64,000 nucleotides of DNA from Labedella phragmitis (GCF_004078635.1 NZ_RZNB01000002.1:496001-560000), one strand, 5' to 3'. Shown: positions 28,613 to 37,733, counted from the stretch's first letter. The notes: a model not told the origin generated them from the letters alone. Translations and numbers: made by a program.

Positions 28613-30312
28613 GGTGCCCTCGGTAACGGCGAGACGCGGTCGAGGACCCCGGCAGACATCGTCGCGCGCGGGACGTCGAGGTCGGCGGGGACATCCGCGT
28701 GCGAGATGAGGACGACGGTACGCCCCGAGCTCGCGTCGAGGAGATCGCGCAGCAGACGGTCCGCGAGGTCGGACTCCACGCTCGCCGTCGGCTCGTCGAG
28801 CACGACGATCGGGAAGTCCCGGAGGAGAGCGCGGGCGAGCGCGATGCGACCGGCCTGGCCGCCCGAGACGAGGGCTCCCCGCTCCCCCACGCGGGCGTCG
28901 AGTCCGCCGCGCGAGGCCACCCAGTCGCGCAGTCCGACCCGGTCGAGGACGTCGAGGAGGAGGGCGTCGTCTGCGTCATCACGTGCGAAGAGGAGGTTCT
29001 GCCGGATCGACTCGTCGAAGAGGAACGGACGCTGCTCGACGAGTCCCACGACCCGTCGGACGGCGTCGGGATGGAGCGTGCGGACGTCGACTCCGCGCAG
29101 TCGGTACTCTCCGCAGTGGTCGAGGAATCGGACGAGTACGTGGGCGAGCGAGGTCTTCCCCGAGCCGCTCTCGCCGTCGATCCAGACCCGCTCCCCCTCC
29201 CGGAGAGACAGGTCGACGCGGGACAGTACCGGTGACTGGGCGCCCCAGCGTGCCGTCACGCCCACGAGTTCGAGCGCCGGTGCATCCGAGGCGATCGGCA
29301 CACGATCGAGTCCCGATTCCTCGGGGACGTGGGATGGCCGTTCCGCCGGGGCGGTCGCCGCCACCCGATCCGCCGCGGCCGCGACCTGCCGCGAGACGCC
29401 GAGGGCCTGCGGGACCGTGGCGACGATCTCGAAGACCGCGAGAGGCACGAGGACGATGACGCCGAAAGCGGGACCGCCGATCCCCCCGGACGATGCCGCG
29501 GGGATCGACACGAGCAGAGCGAGCGCGACGGCGAGACCGCCGAACAGCGAGAGCGCCGCCGTCCCGATCGCCGTCCCGGCCGCGCGACGCACGACGGCGC
29601 GCGTGAGGACGTCGTCGGCCGCTCGGACGCGAGCGAGCGACCGGTCCGCCGTGCCGTAGGCGATGAGGACGTCGAGGGCGCGCATGTGCTCGACGACGGC
29701 GGAGACGAGCGAGGCCCGCAACGGCGCGATCGACCGTTCGGCCCTGGCGGCCACCACCGTCGACGCGACAGCGGTGATGACGACGAAGGCGACGAGACTC
29801 ACGAGCAGTGTGAGAGCGGCGAGTGGGGAGATCGTCGCGACGAAGCCGACAGCGAGCACCGCGACTCCGAGCGAAGTCGCGAGAGGCTGCACCACGCGCA
29901 ACGGATGATCCTGCAGGTCGTCGATGTCCGAGACCATCGTCGCGAGGGCGCTCCCCCGACTCGTGCGACCGAGCCCGTCCGGCGCGAGCGGCACGAGCCG
30001 CTCGAACACGTGCACGCGGACGCGCTCGAGCGAACGGAAGGCTGCGTCATGACTCAAGAGGCGCTCGAGGTAACGGAAGAAGGCGCGGCCGAGGGCGAAG
30101 GCCCTCACCCCGACGACCGCCATGCCGAGGAACATGACGGGAGGGCTCTCGGACGCGCGCACGATGAGCCAGGCGCTGCACGCGAGGAGAGCGACGGTGC
30201 TCGCGGCGGCCGCGAGTCCCGTGAGTACCCCTGGCGCCGAGGCCGCGGCGCCAGGTCGAGCCAGTCGGAGGACCTCGGCGCGCTCCTCGTCCAGGTTCCG
30301 GAGCCGGCTCAT
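28609..30312 (-). CDS. cydC: CydC-type ABC exporter half (glutathione/cysteine exporter)
   Basis: One half of the heterodimeric CydDC exporter needed for cytochrome bd assembly, probably through periplasmic thiol export. In 567 residues, six transmembrane segments precede the nucleotide-binding domain. Walker A is GESGSGKTSLAHVL, the signature is LVSGGQAGRIALARALL, and Walker B is IVVLDEPTAS. An ATGA joins it to cydD, and its own stop overlaps pabB. CydC versus CydD assignment follows gene order (second copy in the cluster). Confidence 0.9.
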   Translation of the reverse strand: MSRLRNLDEERAEVLRLARPGAAASAPGVLTGLAAAASTVALLACSAWLIVRASESPPVMFLGMAVVGVRAFALGRAFFRYLERLLSHDAAFRSLERVRVHVFERLVPLAPDGLGRTSRGSALATMVSDIDDLQDHPLRVVQPLATSLGVAVLAVGFVATISPLAALTLLVSLVAFVVITAVASTVVAARAERSIAPLRASLVSAVVEHMRALDVLIAYGTADRSLARVRAADDVLTRAVVRRAAGTAIGTAALSLFGGLAVALALLVSIPAASSGGIGGPAFGVIVLVPLAVFEIVATVPQALGVSRQVAAAADRVAATAPAERPSHVPEESGLDRVPIASDAPALELVGVTARWGAQSPVLSRVDLSLREGERVWIDGESGSGKTSLAHVLVRFLDHCGEYRLRGVDVRTLHPDAVRRVVGLVEQRPFLFDESIRQNLLFARDDADDALLLDVLDRVGLRDWVASRGGLDARVGERGALVSGGQAGRIALARALLRDFPIVVLDEPTASVESDLADRLLRDLLDASSGRTVVLISHADVPADLDVPRATMSAGVLDRVSPLPRAP

Positions 30313-31994
30313 GCGAGCACGACCGTGGAGGACGGTGTGGTCGCGCCGTCGGAGACCGGAGGGACCGACAGCAGGACGTCCGCGGCCTCCGCGAAGGCCG
30401 TGCGGTGCGAGACGACGAAGACGGCACGACCGTCGTGGGCGAAGGCGCTGAGACCGTCGATGACCCGTCGCTCGGTCTCATGGTCGAGAGCCGAACTGGG
30501 TTCGTCGAGGACGAGGACCCGACGGTCGTCCTCGAGCGCGCGGTAGACGGCGCGCGCGATCGCGACACGCTGCGCCTGGCCGCCGGACAGACCCGCCCCT
30601 TCCTCACCGAGTCGGGTTTCCGGGTCGAGCGCGTCGAGAGCGGCGGTCCGCATCGCTCGAGCGACGCGCTCGGGGTCCGCTTCATCCACGCCCAGCGCGA
30701 CGTTGTCCGCGATCGACCCGGGGAAGAGCGTCGCCGATTGCCCGCTCCACGCGAGAGCGTCGCGACGAGCCTCGACGTCCGTCCGGTCGGTCGCTCCGGC
30801 GCTGACCTGGCCCGAGAACGGAACGAACCCGAGCGCTGCGGCGACGAGACTCGACTTGCCGGAGCCGCTCGGCCCTCGCATGACGGTGAGCGCACCCGGG
30901 CGGACATCCGCCGTGAACGAGTCGATCACGGTGCGTCCGTCGTACGCGATGCTCACCTCGCGGAACCGCAGCGCCGACGGCAGTCCGGAACCGCCGACTT
31001 CCGGCTGCCCGAGGGCACGAGCCTCGGGGGCCACGGCCGTAGGGGCGGCGTCGAGGATCTCGAAGACGCGCTCGGCGGCCTCGACCCCCTCGGCGGCGGC
31101 GTGGTAGTTGACGCCCACCTGACGCAGCGGCAGGAAGACCTCGGGGGCGAGCAGGAGGATGAACAGTCCGGGCACGAGGTCGATCTCCCCGGCCACGAGG
31201 CGGAGACCGATCGTGAGCGCGACGAGAGCGACCGAGAGGCTCGCCGCGAGTTCGAGGGCGAAGCTCGACAGGAACGACACCCGGAGGACCGCCATGGTGC
31301 GTTGGCGGAACCGCCGCGTGATGAGCCGGAGCCGCTCCACCTGCCGGTGCTGCCGGCCGTACGCCTTGAGCGTCGCGAGGCCCCCGATCATGTCGTCGAA
31401 CGACGTCGACAGCGCGGTGAGCTCGCTCCATTGACGCTTCTGCGCCGCCTGGGTCGCCCAGCCGATGAGGATCATGAACACGGGGATGAGCGGCAGGCAG
31501 ACACCGAGGATGACGGCCGAGAGGACGTCTTGCGTGAACACGGCGAGCAGCAGCGCCGGCGTGACGATCGCCGTCAGCAGCAGCTGGGGCAGGTATCGAG
31601 CGAAGTAGCCGTCGAGGGCGTCGATTCCCCGACCGACCACGACGGCGATCTCCGCGGAACGCTGGCCGCCGAGCCACCCCGGTCCGAGTACGGTCACCGT
31701 GGCGAGCACGCGGTCGCGCAGTTGCGACTTCACGCGTGCTGCTCCTCGCGCGGCGATCGTGTCCTGCGCGAGTGCGAGCAGTGCGCGAGCGGCCACCACG
31801 AGACCGAGCACCGTGAGGGTGGGAGCGAGGTCGGTGAGCCCGCGCCCGGCGATCGCGGCGGTGACGGCTTGAGTGACGAGCCAGGCGAAGGCGATGATGC
31901 CCGCCGCTTGGGCCACGGCGACGACGCCGCCGAAGACGAGGAACACCCGTGCCGCGGATGCGTACCGCACGAGGCGGGGGTCGAGGGGGCGCAC
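30309..31994 (-). CDS. cydD: CydD-type ABC exporter half
   Basis: The partner half of the CydDC thiol exporter. A six-helix ABC domain occupies residues 1-300, and the ATPase follows, with Walker A GPSGSGKSSLVAAAL, signature LSGGQAQRVAIARAV and Walker B VLVLDEPSSALDHETERR. QSATLFPGSIADNVALG is the Q-loop region. Starts with GTG at 31994, ten bases after the cydB stop. All four cyd genes are in one direction, so membrane oxidase and its assembly transporter are co-expressed. Confidence 0.9.
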   Translation of the reverse strand: MRPLDPRLVRYASAARVFLVFGGVVAVAQAAGIIAFAWLVTQAVTAAIAGRGLTDLAPTLTVLGLVVAARALLALAQDTIAARGAARVKSQLRDRVLATVTVLGPGWLGGQRSAEIAVVVGRGIDALDGYFARYLPQLLLTAIVTPALLLAVFTQDVLSAVILGVCLPLIPVFMILIGWATQAAQKRQWSELTALSTSFDDMIGGLATLKAYGRQHRQVERLRLITRRFRQRTMAVLRVSFLSSFALELAASLSVALVALTIGLRLVAGEIDLVPGLFILLLAPEVFLPLRQVGVNYHAAAEGVEAAERVFEILDAAPTAVAPEARALGQPEVGGSGLPSALRFREVSIAYDGRTVIDSFTADVRPGALTVMRGPSGSGKSSLVAAALGFVPFSGQVSAGATDRTDVEARRDALAWSGQSATLFPGSIADNVALGVDEADPERVARAMRTAALDALDPETRLGEEGAGLSGGQAQRVAIARAVYRALEDDRRVLVLDEPSSALDHETERRVIDGLSAFAHDGRAVFVVSHRTAFAEAADVLLSVPPVSDGATTPSSTVVLA

Positions 31995-32004
31995 GATTGT
32001 AAGG

Positions 32005-33009
32005 CTAGTGCGCGGCGGCTTCGATGTGAGCGCGTGTGATCCGCTTCCGGAACGTCCAGTAGGTCCATCCCTGGTAGGCGAGCACGAGCGGCAGGAAGAC
32101 GAGCGCCGTCCACGACATGATCGTGAGCGTGTACGTGCTGCTCGACGCGTTCTCGATCGTGAGCGAGTTCGCGATGTCGTTCGACGCCGGCATCACCGCC
32201 GGGAAGAGGCTCGTGAAGAGCGTGAGCACCGCGGCGGCGATCGTCGCGGCCATGAGAGCGAACGCGATCCCCTCCCGCCCCCGTACGTTCGCCAGGGCGC
32301 TCCCGACGAGCGCGAGGGCGGCGACCGCCGCGAACCCCGTCGCGACGAGGGTTCCGTGCGCGAGCACCGTCCAGACGAGGAATGTCGCGGCCACGGCGAT
32401 CGTCACCGCGCTCGCGCGGACGCCCAGTCGTCTGGCGCGCTCGCGGATCTCCCCGTCCGTCTTGAGCGCGACGAAGAAGACGCCGTGCGTGAAGAACAGC
32501 AGGAGGGTCGTGAGGCCACCGAGGAGCGCGTACGGGTTGAGGAGCGCGAAGAACCCGCCGACGTAGTTGTGATCGGTATCGAGCGGCACGCCCTGCACGA
32601 TGTTCGCGAACGCGACCCCCCAGAGGAACGCGGGCAGTGCCGATCCGATCGTGATCATGAGGTCGAAGCGCCGCTTCCACGACTGCTCCGGCCGCTGGTG
32701 GCGGTACTCGAACGAGACGCCCCGCACGATGAGCGCGAGCAGGATGACGAGGAGAGCCAGGTAGAAGCCGGAGAACAGCGTCGCATACCACTCGGGGAAG
32801 GCCGCGAAGATCGCCGCGCCAGCGACGATGACCCAGGTCTCGTTGAGGTCCCACACGGGACCGATCGTGTTGATGAGGACGCGGCGGTCGGTGTCGTCAC
32901 GCCCGAGGAAGGGCAGCGACATCCCGACGCCGAAGTCGAAGCCGTCGAGGACGAAGTAGCCGACGAACAGGGCGGCGACGATCCAGAACCAGAGGGTGGA
33001 CAGATCCAT
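32005..33009 (-). CDS. cydB: Cytochrome bd ubiquinol/menaquinol oxidase subunit II
   Basis: A 334-residue integral subunit of the bd-type terminal oxidase, supporting the CydA heme subunit. The first helix FVLDGFDFGVGMSLPFLGR (about residues 20-38) and the next INTIGPVWDLNETWVI and EWYATLFSGFYLAL are textbook CydB. Eight to nine hydrophobic helices are visible. It starts at ATG 33009, 10 bases after the cydA stop, behind AGGAGA. Confidence 0.96.
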   Translation of the reverse strand: MDLSTLWFWIVAALFVGYFVLDGFDFGVGMSLPFLGRDDTDRRVLINTIGPVWDLNETWVIVAGAAIFAAFPEWYATLFSGFYLALLVILLALIVRGVSFEYRHQRPEQSWKRRFDLMITIGSALPAFLWGVAFANIVQGVPLDTDHNYVGGFFALLNPYALLGGLTTLLLFFTHGVFFVALKTDGEIRERARRLGVRASAVTIAVAATFLVWTVLAHGTLVATGFAAVAALALVGSALANVRGREGIAFALMAATIAAAVLTLFTSLFPAVMPASNDIANSLTIENASSSTYTLTIMSWTALVFLPLVLAYQGWTYWTFRKRITRAHIEAAAH

Positions 33010-33019
33010 GACGGTTCTC

Positions 33020-34462
33020 CTAGTAGACGGTGGTCTGGACGCGGGCCGGCACGGTGTCGGGGTCGGCATCGGTCTGGTCGTCGTGCGACGCGATGGGCTG
33101 CGGTCCCGTGCGGACCGCCCGGAGGATGAGTCGGAACTCCACGACGGCGAGGCTGCCGTACACGAGCGTGAACGCCACGATCGAGATGAGCACCTCGAGA
33201 CCGGAGACGTTCGGCGAGACGCCATCGGCCGTCTTCATCAGGGAGAACACGATCCAGGGCTGACGCCCCATCTCCGTGAAGACCCATCCGACGCTCATGC
33301 CGAGCAGCGAGAGCGGAAACGCCCAGATCGCCACCGTCCACACCCAGTCCTGCGTGGGGACGCGGTTCTTGCGGGTGAGCCACAGGCCGACGACGGCCAC
33401 GAGGGCGTGGGCGGCACCGAGACCGATCATCCAGCGGAAGGCCCAGTACGTGACCCAGATGACGGGCGTGTAGTCGCCGGGGCCGTAGAGGGTCGTGTAC
33501 TGCGCCTGCAGGTCGTTGATGCCCTCGACGGTGCCGTCGAAGGTGTGAGTGGATAGGAAGGACAGCAGGTACGGGATGCGGATCGAGAACAGCTCGTGGA
33601 CTCCGTCCGGGGTGCCGAGCGTGAAGATCGAGAACGACGCGTCATAACCCGTCGAGGTGTTGTACATCGCCTCGGCCGCGGCCATCTTCATGGGCTGCGT
33701 CTCGACCATGACGAGGCTCAACTGGTCTCCCGACAGCGCCGTGCCACCGAACGCGCCGACCATGAGCCACAAGCCGAACTTCAGGGTCGGACGCATCGTC
33801 TCGATGTTCTGCTGCCGCTTGAGGTGCCACGCCGCGACCGCGATCATGAGGCCGGCCGTGACCATGAAGGCGCTCAGTATCGTGTGGGGGAAGGCCGCGA
33901 GGGCGACGGGGTTCGTGAGCACGGCGCCGATGTCGACGAGCTCCGCGCGCTCCTTCGCCTCGTTGATCGTGTAGCCGACGGGGTTCTGCATGAAGGCGTT
34001 CGCCGCGATGATGAAGTACGCCGAGAGGATGGAGCCGACGGCGGTCGCCCAGATCGTCGCGAGGTGGAGCTTCGCGGGCAGCTTGTCCCACCCGAAGATC
34101 CAGAGGCCGATGAAGGTCGCCTCGAGGAAGAACGCGAGCAGCCCCTCGAGCGCGAGCGGGGCCCCGAAGACGTCGCCGACGAAGCGGCTGTAGTTCGACC
34201 AGTTCATGCCGAACTGGAACTCCTGGACGATGCCCGTCACGACGCCCATCGCGAAGTTGATGAGGAAGAGCTTGCCGAGGAAGTGCACCAGCTGCAGGTA
34301 CACGGTGTTGCCCGTGCGGACCCACATGGTCTGGTAGATGGCCACGACGGTCGCCATCCCGATGGTGATCGGGACGAAGAGGAAGTGATAGACGGTCGTG
34401 AGGCCGAATTGCCATCTCGACAGTGCGAGCGGGTCCAGCAGCTCCTCCACGGAGTCCTCCAT
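33020..34462 (-). CDS. cydA: Cytochrome bd oxidase subunit I
   Basis: A 480-residue heme-bearing subunit of the high-affinity quinol oxidase. LSRWQFGLTTVYHFLFVPIT includes the axial histidine for the b595/d site near the N-terminus, and the GRQPW signature of the quinol-binding Q-loop appears in EMGRQPWIVFSLMKTADGVS. Short-Q-loop form, as in most Gram-positive bacteria. Start could be ATG at 34462 or GTG at 34450, which has GGAGGA directly in front. It is preceded by the two operator-like repeats and is divergent from blaI. Confidence 0.95.
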   Translation of the reverse strand: MEDSVEELLDPLALSRWQFGLTTVYHFLFVPITIGMATVVAIYQTMWVRTGNTVYLQLVHFLGKLFLINFAMGVVTGIVQEFQFGMNWSNYSRFVGDVFGAPLALEGLLAFFLEATFIGLWIFGWDKLPAKLHLATIWATAVGSILSAYFIIAANAFMQNPVGYTINEAKERAELVDIGAVLTNPVALAAFPHTILSAFMVTAGLMIAVAAWHLKRQQNIETMRPTLKFGLWLMVGAFGGTALSGDQLSLVMVETQPMKMAAAEAMYNTSTGYDASFSIFTLGTPDGVHELFSIRIPYLLSFLSTHTFDGTVEGINDLQAQYTTLYGPGDYTPVIWVTYWAFRWMIGLGAAHALVAVVGLWLTRKNRVPTQDWVWTVAIWAFPLSLLGMSVGWVFTEMGRQPWIVFSLMKTADGVSPNVSGLEVLISIVAFTLVYGSLAVVEFRLILRAVRTGPQPIASHDDQTDADPDTVPARVQTTVY

Positions 34463-34466
34463 TCGG

Positions 34467-34491
34467 CGACTTCTACGCCGTGTAGAAGTCG
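34467..34491. promoter_or_regulatory. Candidate BlaI-family operator 1
   Basis: Perfect 10-base inverted repeat CGACTTCTAC / GTAGAAGTCG with a 5-base spacer, between cydA and divergent blaI. It shares the core TTCTAC-N5-GTAGAA with operator 2, whose start lies 24 bases further on. Located 5 bases upstream of the cydA ATG, it could block translation start as well as transcription. BlaI/MecI/CopY repressors bind such short palindromes; binding here is an inference. Confidence 0.7.
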
Positions 34492-34494
34492 CTC

Positions 34495-34511
34495 TTCTAC
34501 GAAGTGTAGAA
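34495..34511. promoter_or_regulatory. Candidate BlaI-family operator 2 over the cydA -10 region
   Basis: Inverted repeat TTCTAC-N5-GTAGAA, core identical to operator 1. On the minus strand it contains TACACT (34503-34508), a fitting -10 element for cydA. On the plus strand its right half is adjacent to the blaI promoter. A bound repressor would therefore affect both transcripts. Confidence 0.7.
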
Positions 34512-34529
34512 CACAAACGGAATCGGCGG

Positions 34530-34535
34530 TACTCT
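34530..34535 (+). promoter_or_regulatory. -10 element of blaI (leaderless start likely)
   Basis: TACTCT, matching TANNNT, ends six bases before the blaI ATG, so transcription would begin at or near the start codon. No ribosome binding site precedes the ATG, consistent with a leaderless message, common in actinobacteria. Confidence 0.55.
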
Positions 34536-34541
34536 TATCGC

Positions 34542-34934
34542 ATGGCACAGCTCGGCGATCTCGAACGCAGCATCATGGATGCCCTCTGGGCGTCGGACGC
34601 GCCCCTCACCGCGACCGAGTTGCAGGACACTCTGGAGGCCGGATCGGCGGGCGTCTCAGGGAAGCAGCTCGCCGTCACGACGGTCCTCACCGTGCTCTCG
34701 CGGCTCGAGCACAAGGGCCTCGTCACGCGCGACCGCTCGGTCCGCCCGCACCTCTACCGCGCCTCCTCGAGCCACGCGGACCACACGGCCGAACTCATGC
34801 ACGAGATCCTCGGTGCTTCCAGCGACCGCTCGGAGGTCCTGGCGCGATTCCTCGGCCAGGTCAGCCCGGAGGAGGCCGCTACGCTCCGCGGCCTGCTCGA
34901 CTCGCCCCCGCGCGACTCCGGCTTGTCCGCGTGA
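34542..34934 (+). CDS. BlaI/MecI/CopY-family transcriptional repressor
   Basis: A 130-residue winged-helix repressor. LGDLERSIMDALWASDAPLT, then VTTVLTVLSRLEHKGLVTRD (the recognition helix and wing), match the Penicillinase_R domain, and the C-terminal half with SRSEVLARFLGQVSPEEAAT-like helices should dimerise and contain the cleavage region used by BlaR1-type sensors. It is followed by an M56 peptidase gene, the classic sensor partner. The divergent cydA and the two identical palindromes make bd oxidase its likely target. It probably autoregulates. No beta-lactamase gene is nearby. Confidence 0.9.
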   Translation: MAQLGDLERSIMDALWASDAPLTATELQDTLEAGSAGVSGKQLAVTTVLTVLSRLEHKGLVTRDRSVRPHLYRASSSHADHTAELMHEILGASSDRSEVLARFLGQVSPEEAATLRGLLDSPPRDSGLSA

Positions 34935-34986
34935 TCGCGGCGATGATCGCCCGCTCCACGTCTCCCGTCTGATCCCGGTCCCCAGC

Positions 34987-35937
34987 GTGATCGTCGCGTC
35001 CATCGTCCTCGCCGTGCTCGCGGTGGCGCTCGCCTGGCCCGTCCCGGCACGACTCTCCCATGCTCAGTGGACCGCGAGGGCTCCGGGCACGGCGCTCGTC
35101 GTCTGGCAGTCCATCGCCCTCACGGGTGGACTGTCCATGATCGGCTCGCTCCTGCTCTTCGGGTTGTCCGCCTACGGCGACTCCCCGTTCCCGGCGCTGG
35201 GCGACCTCGTCTCGGAGACGCTCGACGGTCGGGTCCCCGACGGCGCGACGATCTTCCAGATCGGGTCCCTCACCTTCGCCGTGCTGCTCGCCGGGCACCT
35301 GGTGCTCAACCTGGCGGCGACCTTCATCCGCACCGAGCGGCAGCGTAGGCGTCACCTCGACCTCGTGGCGCTCCTCAGCGATCCCGTACCGGGCGAGCCG
35401 CGCACGCGGCGTCTCGATCACCCCGCGCCGGTGGCCTATTGCCTTCCCGGTGCGTTCCGCTCGGTCACCGTCCTGTCGGAAGGCCTCCTCGAACTGCTCG
35501 ACCGGAACGAGCTCCGCGCCGTGATCGAGCACGAGCGCGCCCACCTGCAGCAGCAGCACGCCCTCGTCCTGTTGAGCTTCCGGTCCTGGGGCAATGCGCT
35601 CCCGTGGTTCCCCATCGCGCATCTCGCGGAGATCGCCGTCGAGGCACTCGTCGAGTTCATCGCCGACGACAAGGCGCGCGACGTCGTCGACGGACGGCAG
35701 CTCGCGAGTGCGATCGCGATCATCGGCTCGTCGGGCGCGCCGACGGGTCCCCTCGACGCCGACTCCCCAGCCGGCGACCTCCGGGTCGACACACGCGTCG
35801 CGACGACGCGCATCAAACGACTCGTGGACGGGCCGCCGCCCCTCTCGTCGTCCGTACGACTCGCCATCCGGACGGCCGCCGCCGCCCTCGTGATCACCCC
35901 GGCCGCGGTTCTGCTCACGCTCATGGTGGTCGCGTAG
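34987..35937 (+). CDS. M56-family membrane metallopeptidase (BlaR1-like, no sensor domain)
   Basis: A 316-residue integral membrane zinc peptidase. The zincin site is HERAH (HExxH) in VIEHERAHLQQQHALVL, with a probable third ligand E in EALVEFIADDKARD. Four hydrophobic segments frame it (about residues 1-17, 33-58, 90-110 and 290-312). Unlike BlaR1/MecR1 there is no C-terminal penicillin-binding domain, so the signal is not read by beta-lactam acylation. GTG 34987 is chosen since no other start lies in frame between the blaI region and the first helix; the ribosome site is weak. It should cleave the BlaI-type repressor. Confidence 0.85.
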   Translation: MIVASIVLAVLAVALAWPVPARLSHAQWTARAPGTALVVWQSIALTGGLSMIGSLLLFGLSAYGDSPFPALGDLVSETLDGRVPDGATIFQIGSLTFAVLLAGHLVLNLAATFIRTERQRRRHLDLVALLSDPVPGEPRTRRLDHPAPVAYCLPGAFRSVTVLSEGLLELLDRNELRAVIEHERAHLQQQHALVLLSFRSWGNALPWFPIAHLAEIAVEALVEFIADDKARDVVDGRQLASAIAIIGSSGAPTGPLDADSPAGDLRVDTRVATTRIKRLVDGPPPLSSSVRLAIRTAAAALVITPAAVLLTLMVVA

Positions 35938-35946
35938 GCTCGCAGC

Positions 35947-36645
35947 GTGAACGACGCGCTGACCTGGGTCCTCGACGTGGTGAACGGCGTCGACCCGGTC
36001 GTTCGGACCATCATCGCGGCCGTGGGGATACTGCTGGAGACGTCGATCCTCGTGGGTCTCGTCGTCCCGGGCGACACCGTCGTGATCGTCGCCGCGACGG
36101 GTGTGGGCTCGCCCGTCGAGTATTGGGCCCTCGTCGCCGCGGTCATCGTGGGCTCGCTGAGCGGCGAGAGCATCGGCTTCGCCCTCGGCCGGTTCTTCGG
36201 CCCGAGGATCCGCGCCTCGCGATTGGGGCGCCGGATCGGCGAGTCCAACTGGGTGAGGGCGGAGACGTACCTCGCTCGACGCGGTGGCATCGCCGTCTTC
36301 GTCTCGCGTTTCCTCCCCGTCCTGCACTCGCTCATCCCCCTCACCGTCGGCATGAGCCCCATGAGCTACCGTCGCTTCATCAGTTGGACGGCGCCGGCGT
36401 GCGTCATCTGGGCGTTCGCGTACGTGTCCGTGGGTTCGGCCGCCGCCGGCGGATACCGTGAACTCGCCGACCAGCTCCACTACGCCGGGTACCTCTTCGT
36501 GGGGGTGATCGTCGGGTTCCTCCTGATCGTCCTCGTCGTGAAGAAGCTCCTGGGGCGCGCGGAGGCCCGACACATGCGGCGGAATGCGCGCGGCGATGGC
36601 GTCTCTCGGGAGGGCGACGACGCTGCTAGCTGGCCTCGTGACTGA
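35947..36645 (+). CDS. DedA-family membrane protein
   Basis: A 232-residue VTT/DedA protein, linked in other bacteria to undecaprenyl-phosphate or phospholipid flipping and membrane homeostasis. Motifs include ETSILVGLVVPGDTVVI, the G-rich AAVIVGSLSGESIGFALGRFF and the conserved VSRFLPVLHSLIPLTVGMS with the R-F-x-P. Four to five hydrophobic helices. GTG start, nine bases after the peptidase stop, so it may be in the same transcript as blaI-M56. Confidence 0.88.
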   Translation: MNDALTWVLDVVNGVDPVVRTIIAAVGILLETSILVGLVVPGDTVVIVAATGVGSPVEYWALVAAVIVGSLSGESIGFALGRFFGPRIRASRLGRRIGESNWVRAETYLARRGGIAVFVSRFLPVLHSLIPLTVGMSPMSYRRFISWTAPACVIWAFAYVSVGSAAAGGYRELADQLHYAGYLFVGVIVGFLLIVLVVKKLLGRAEARHMRRNARGDGVSREGDDAASWPRD

Positions 36646-36692
36646 TGGCGAGGGGTTCCGGACTCCCTCCGGCCTCATGAAAGACTGAGCAC

Positions 36693-37730
36693 GTGGCAGA
36701 GATCACCGAAGCAGGACCCACCACCGCCCTCGCGAAGCGACTACATCGCGCAGCGCGCATCGACGACAGCATCCTCGCGTGGCGGTACACGCGGGGCGTC
36801 AAGCGCGGGCTCGTGCCGACCGTCGTGCCCTTCGCCGGGTACGGGTCGACGACATGGGTGCGAGTCCTCTGCCGCGTCGTCCTCGGGAAGCCCGAAGAGG
36901 AGCAGGAGCCCGAACGCTCCGTACGGGGGTGGCGCAGCTTCACGAGCATCCCCGTCGTGTCGAGCACCGTCACCGTGCGGATCGGTGACATCGAGAGCCG
37001 GGTGGTCGCCGATCGCGGCGGTCTCGTCGACGCGGTCGTCGACGCCGACCTCGCGCCGGGCTGGCAGGAGATCTCTCTGAGCGCCGACGGATCGGAGCCG
37101 ATCGCCGCTCCCGTCTTCATCGTCGATCCGTCGGTGCGTTTCGGCATCCTGTCCGACATCGACGACACCGTCATGGTGACGGCGCTCCCCAGGCCGTTCC
37201 TCGCCGCGTGGAACACCTTCGTGCTCGACGAGCACGCCCGGACGCCCGTCACTGGAATGGCGGTCATGTACGACCGCATCATGCGCCAGCACGAGGGCTC
37301 CCCGATCATCTACCTCTCGACGGGGGCCTGGAACGTCGCCGCGACGCTCACCCGCTTCCTGTCGCGCAACCTCTACCCGGACGGATCGATCCTCCTCACC
37401 GACTGGGGGCCGACCCCTGAGCGCATCTTCCGTTCCGGGCGGGAGCACAAGCGCACGAATCTCCTCCGACTCGCTCAGGAGTTCCCCGACATCGAGTGGC
37501 TGCTCGTCGGCGACGACGGTCAGCACGACGAGGACCTCTACGGCGACTTCGCCGCGAACCACCCGGAGAACGTGCGTGCCGTGGCCATCCGACAGCTCTC
37601 GCCCTCGGAGGCCGTCCTCGCCGGTGGCCGTTCGAAGGCCGAGGAACACGCCGGCGATTCCCCGCCGTGGTTCTACGCTCCCGACGGGGCCGGGCTGCTG
37701 GAGCAGTTGTCGCGCCACGGGATCGACTGA
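36693..37730 (+). CDS. App1-type phosphatidate phosphatase (DUF2183)
   Basis: A 345-residue HAD-like phosphatase. The first catalytic motif is DIDDTV (about residues 151-156), a later one is YLSTGAWN, and DWGPTPERIF and VGDDGQHDEDLYGDF follow. These define the App1/DUF2183 family whose yeast member dephosphorylates phosphatidic acid. The N-terminal 140 residues resemble the beta-rich C2-like domain of the family. No signal peptide. GTG start, 47 bases after DedA; three bases before the SRAP gene. Confidence 0.88.
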   Translation: MAEITEAGPTTALAKRLHRAARIDDSILAWRYTRGVKRGLVPTVVPFAGYGSTTWVRVLCRVVLGKPEEEQEPERSVRGWRSFTSIPVVSSTVTVRIGDIESRVVADRGGLVDAVVDADLAPGWQEISLSADGSEPIAAPVFIVDPSVRFGILSDIDDTVMVTALPRPFLAAWNTFVLDEHARTPVTGMAVMYDRIMRQHEGSPIIYLSTGAWNVAATLTRFLSRNLYPDGSILLTDWGPTPERIFRSGREHKRTNLLRLAQEFPDIEWLLVGDDGQHDEDLYGDFAANHPENVRAVAIRQLSPSEAVLAGGRSKAEEHAGDSPPWFYAPDGAGLLEQLSRHGID

Positions 37731-37733
37731 GCC

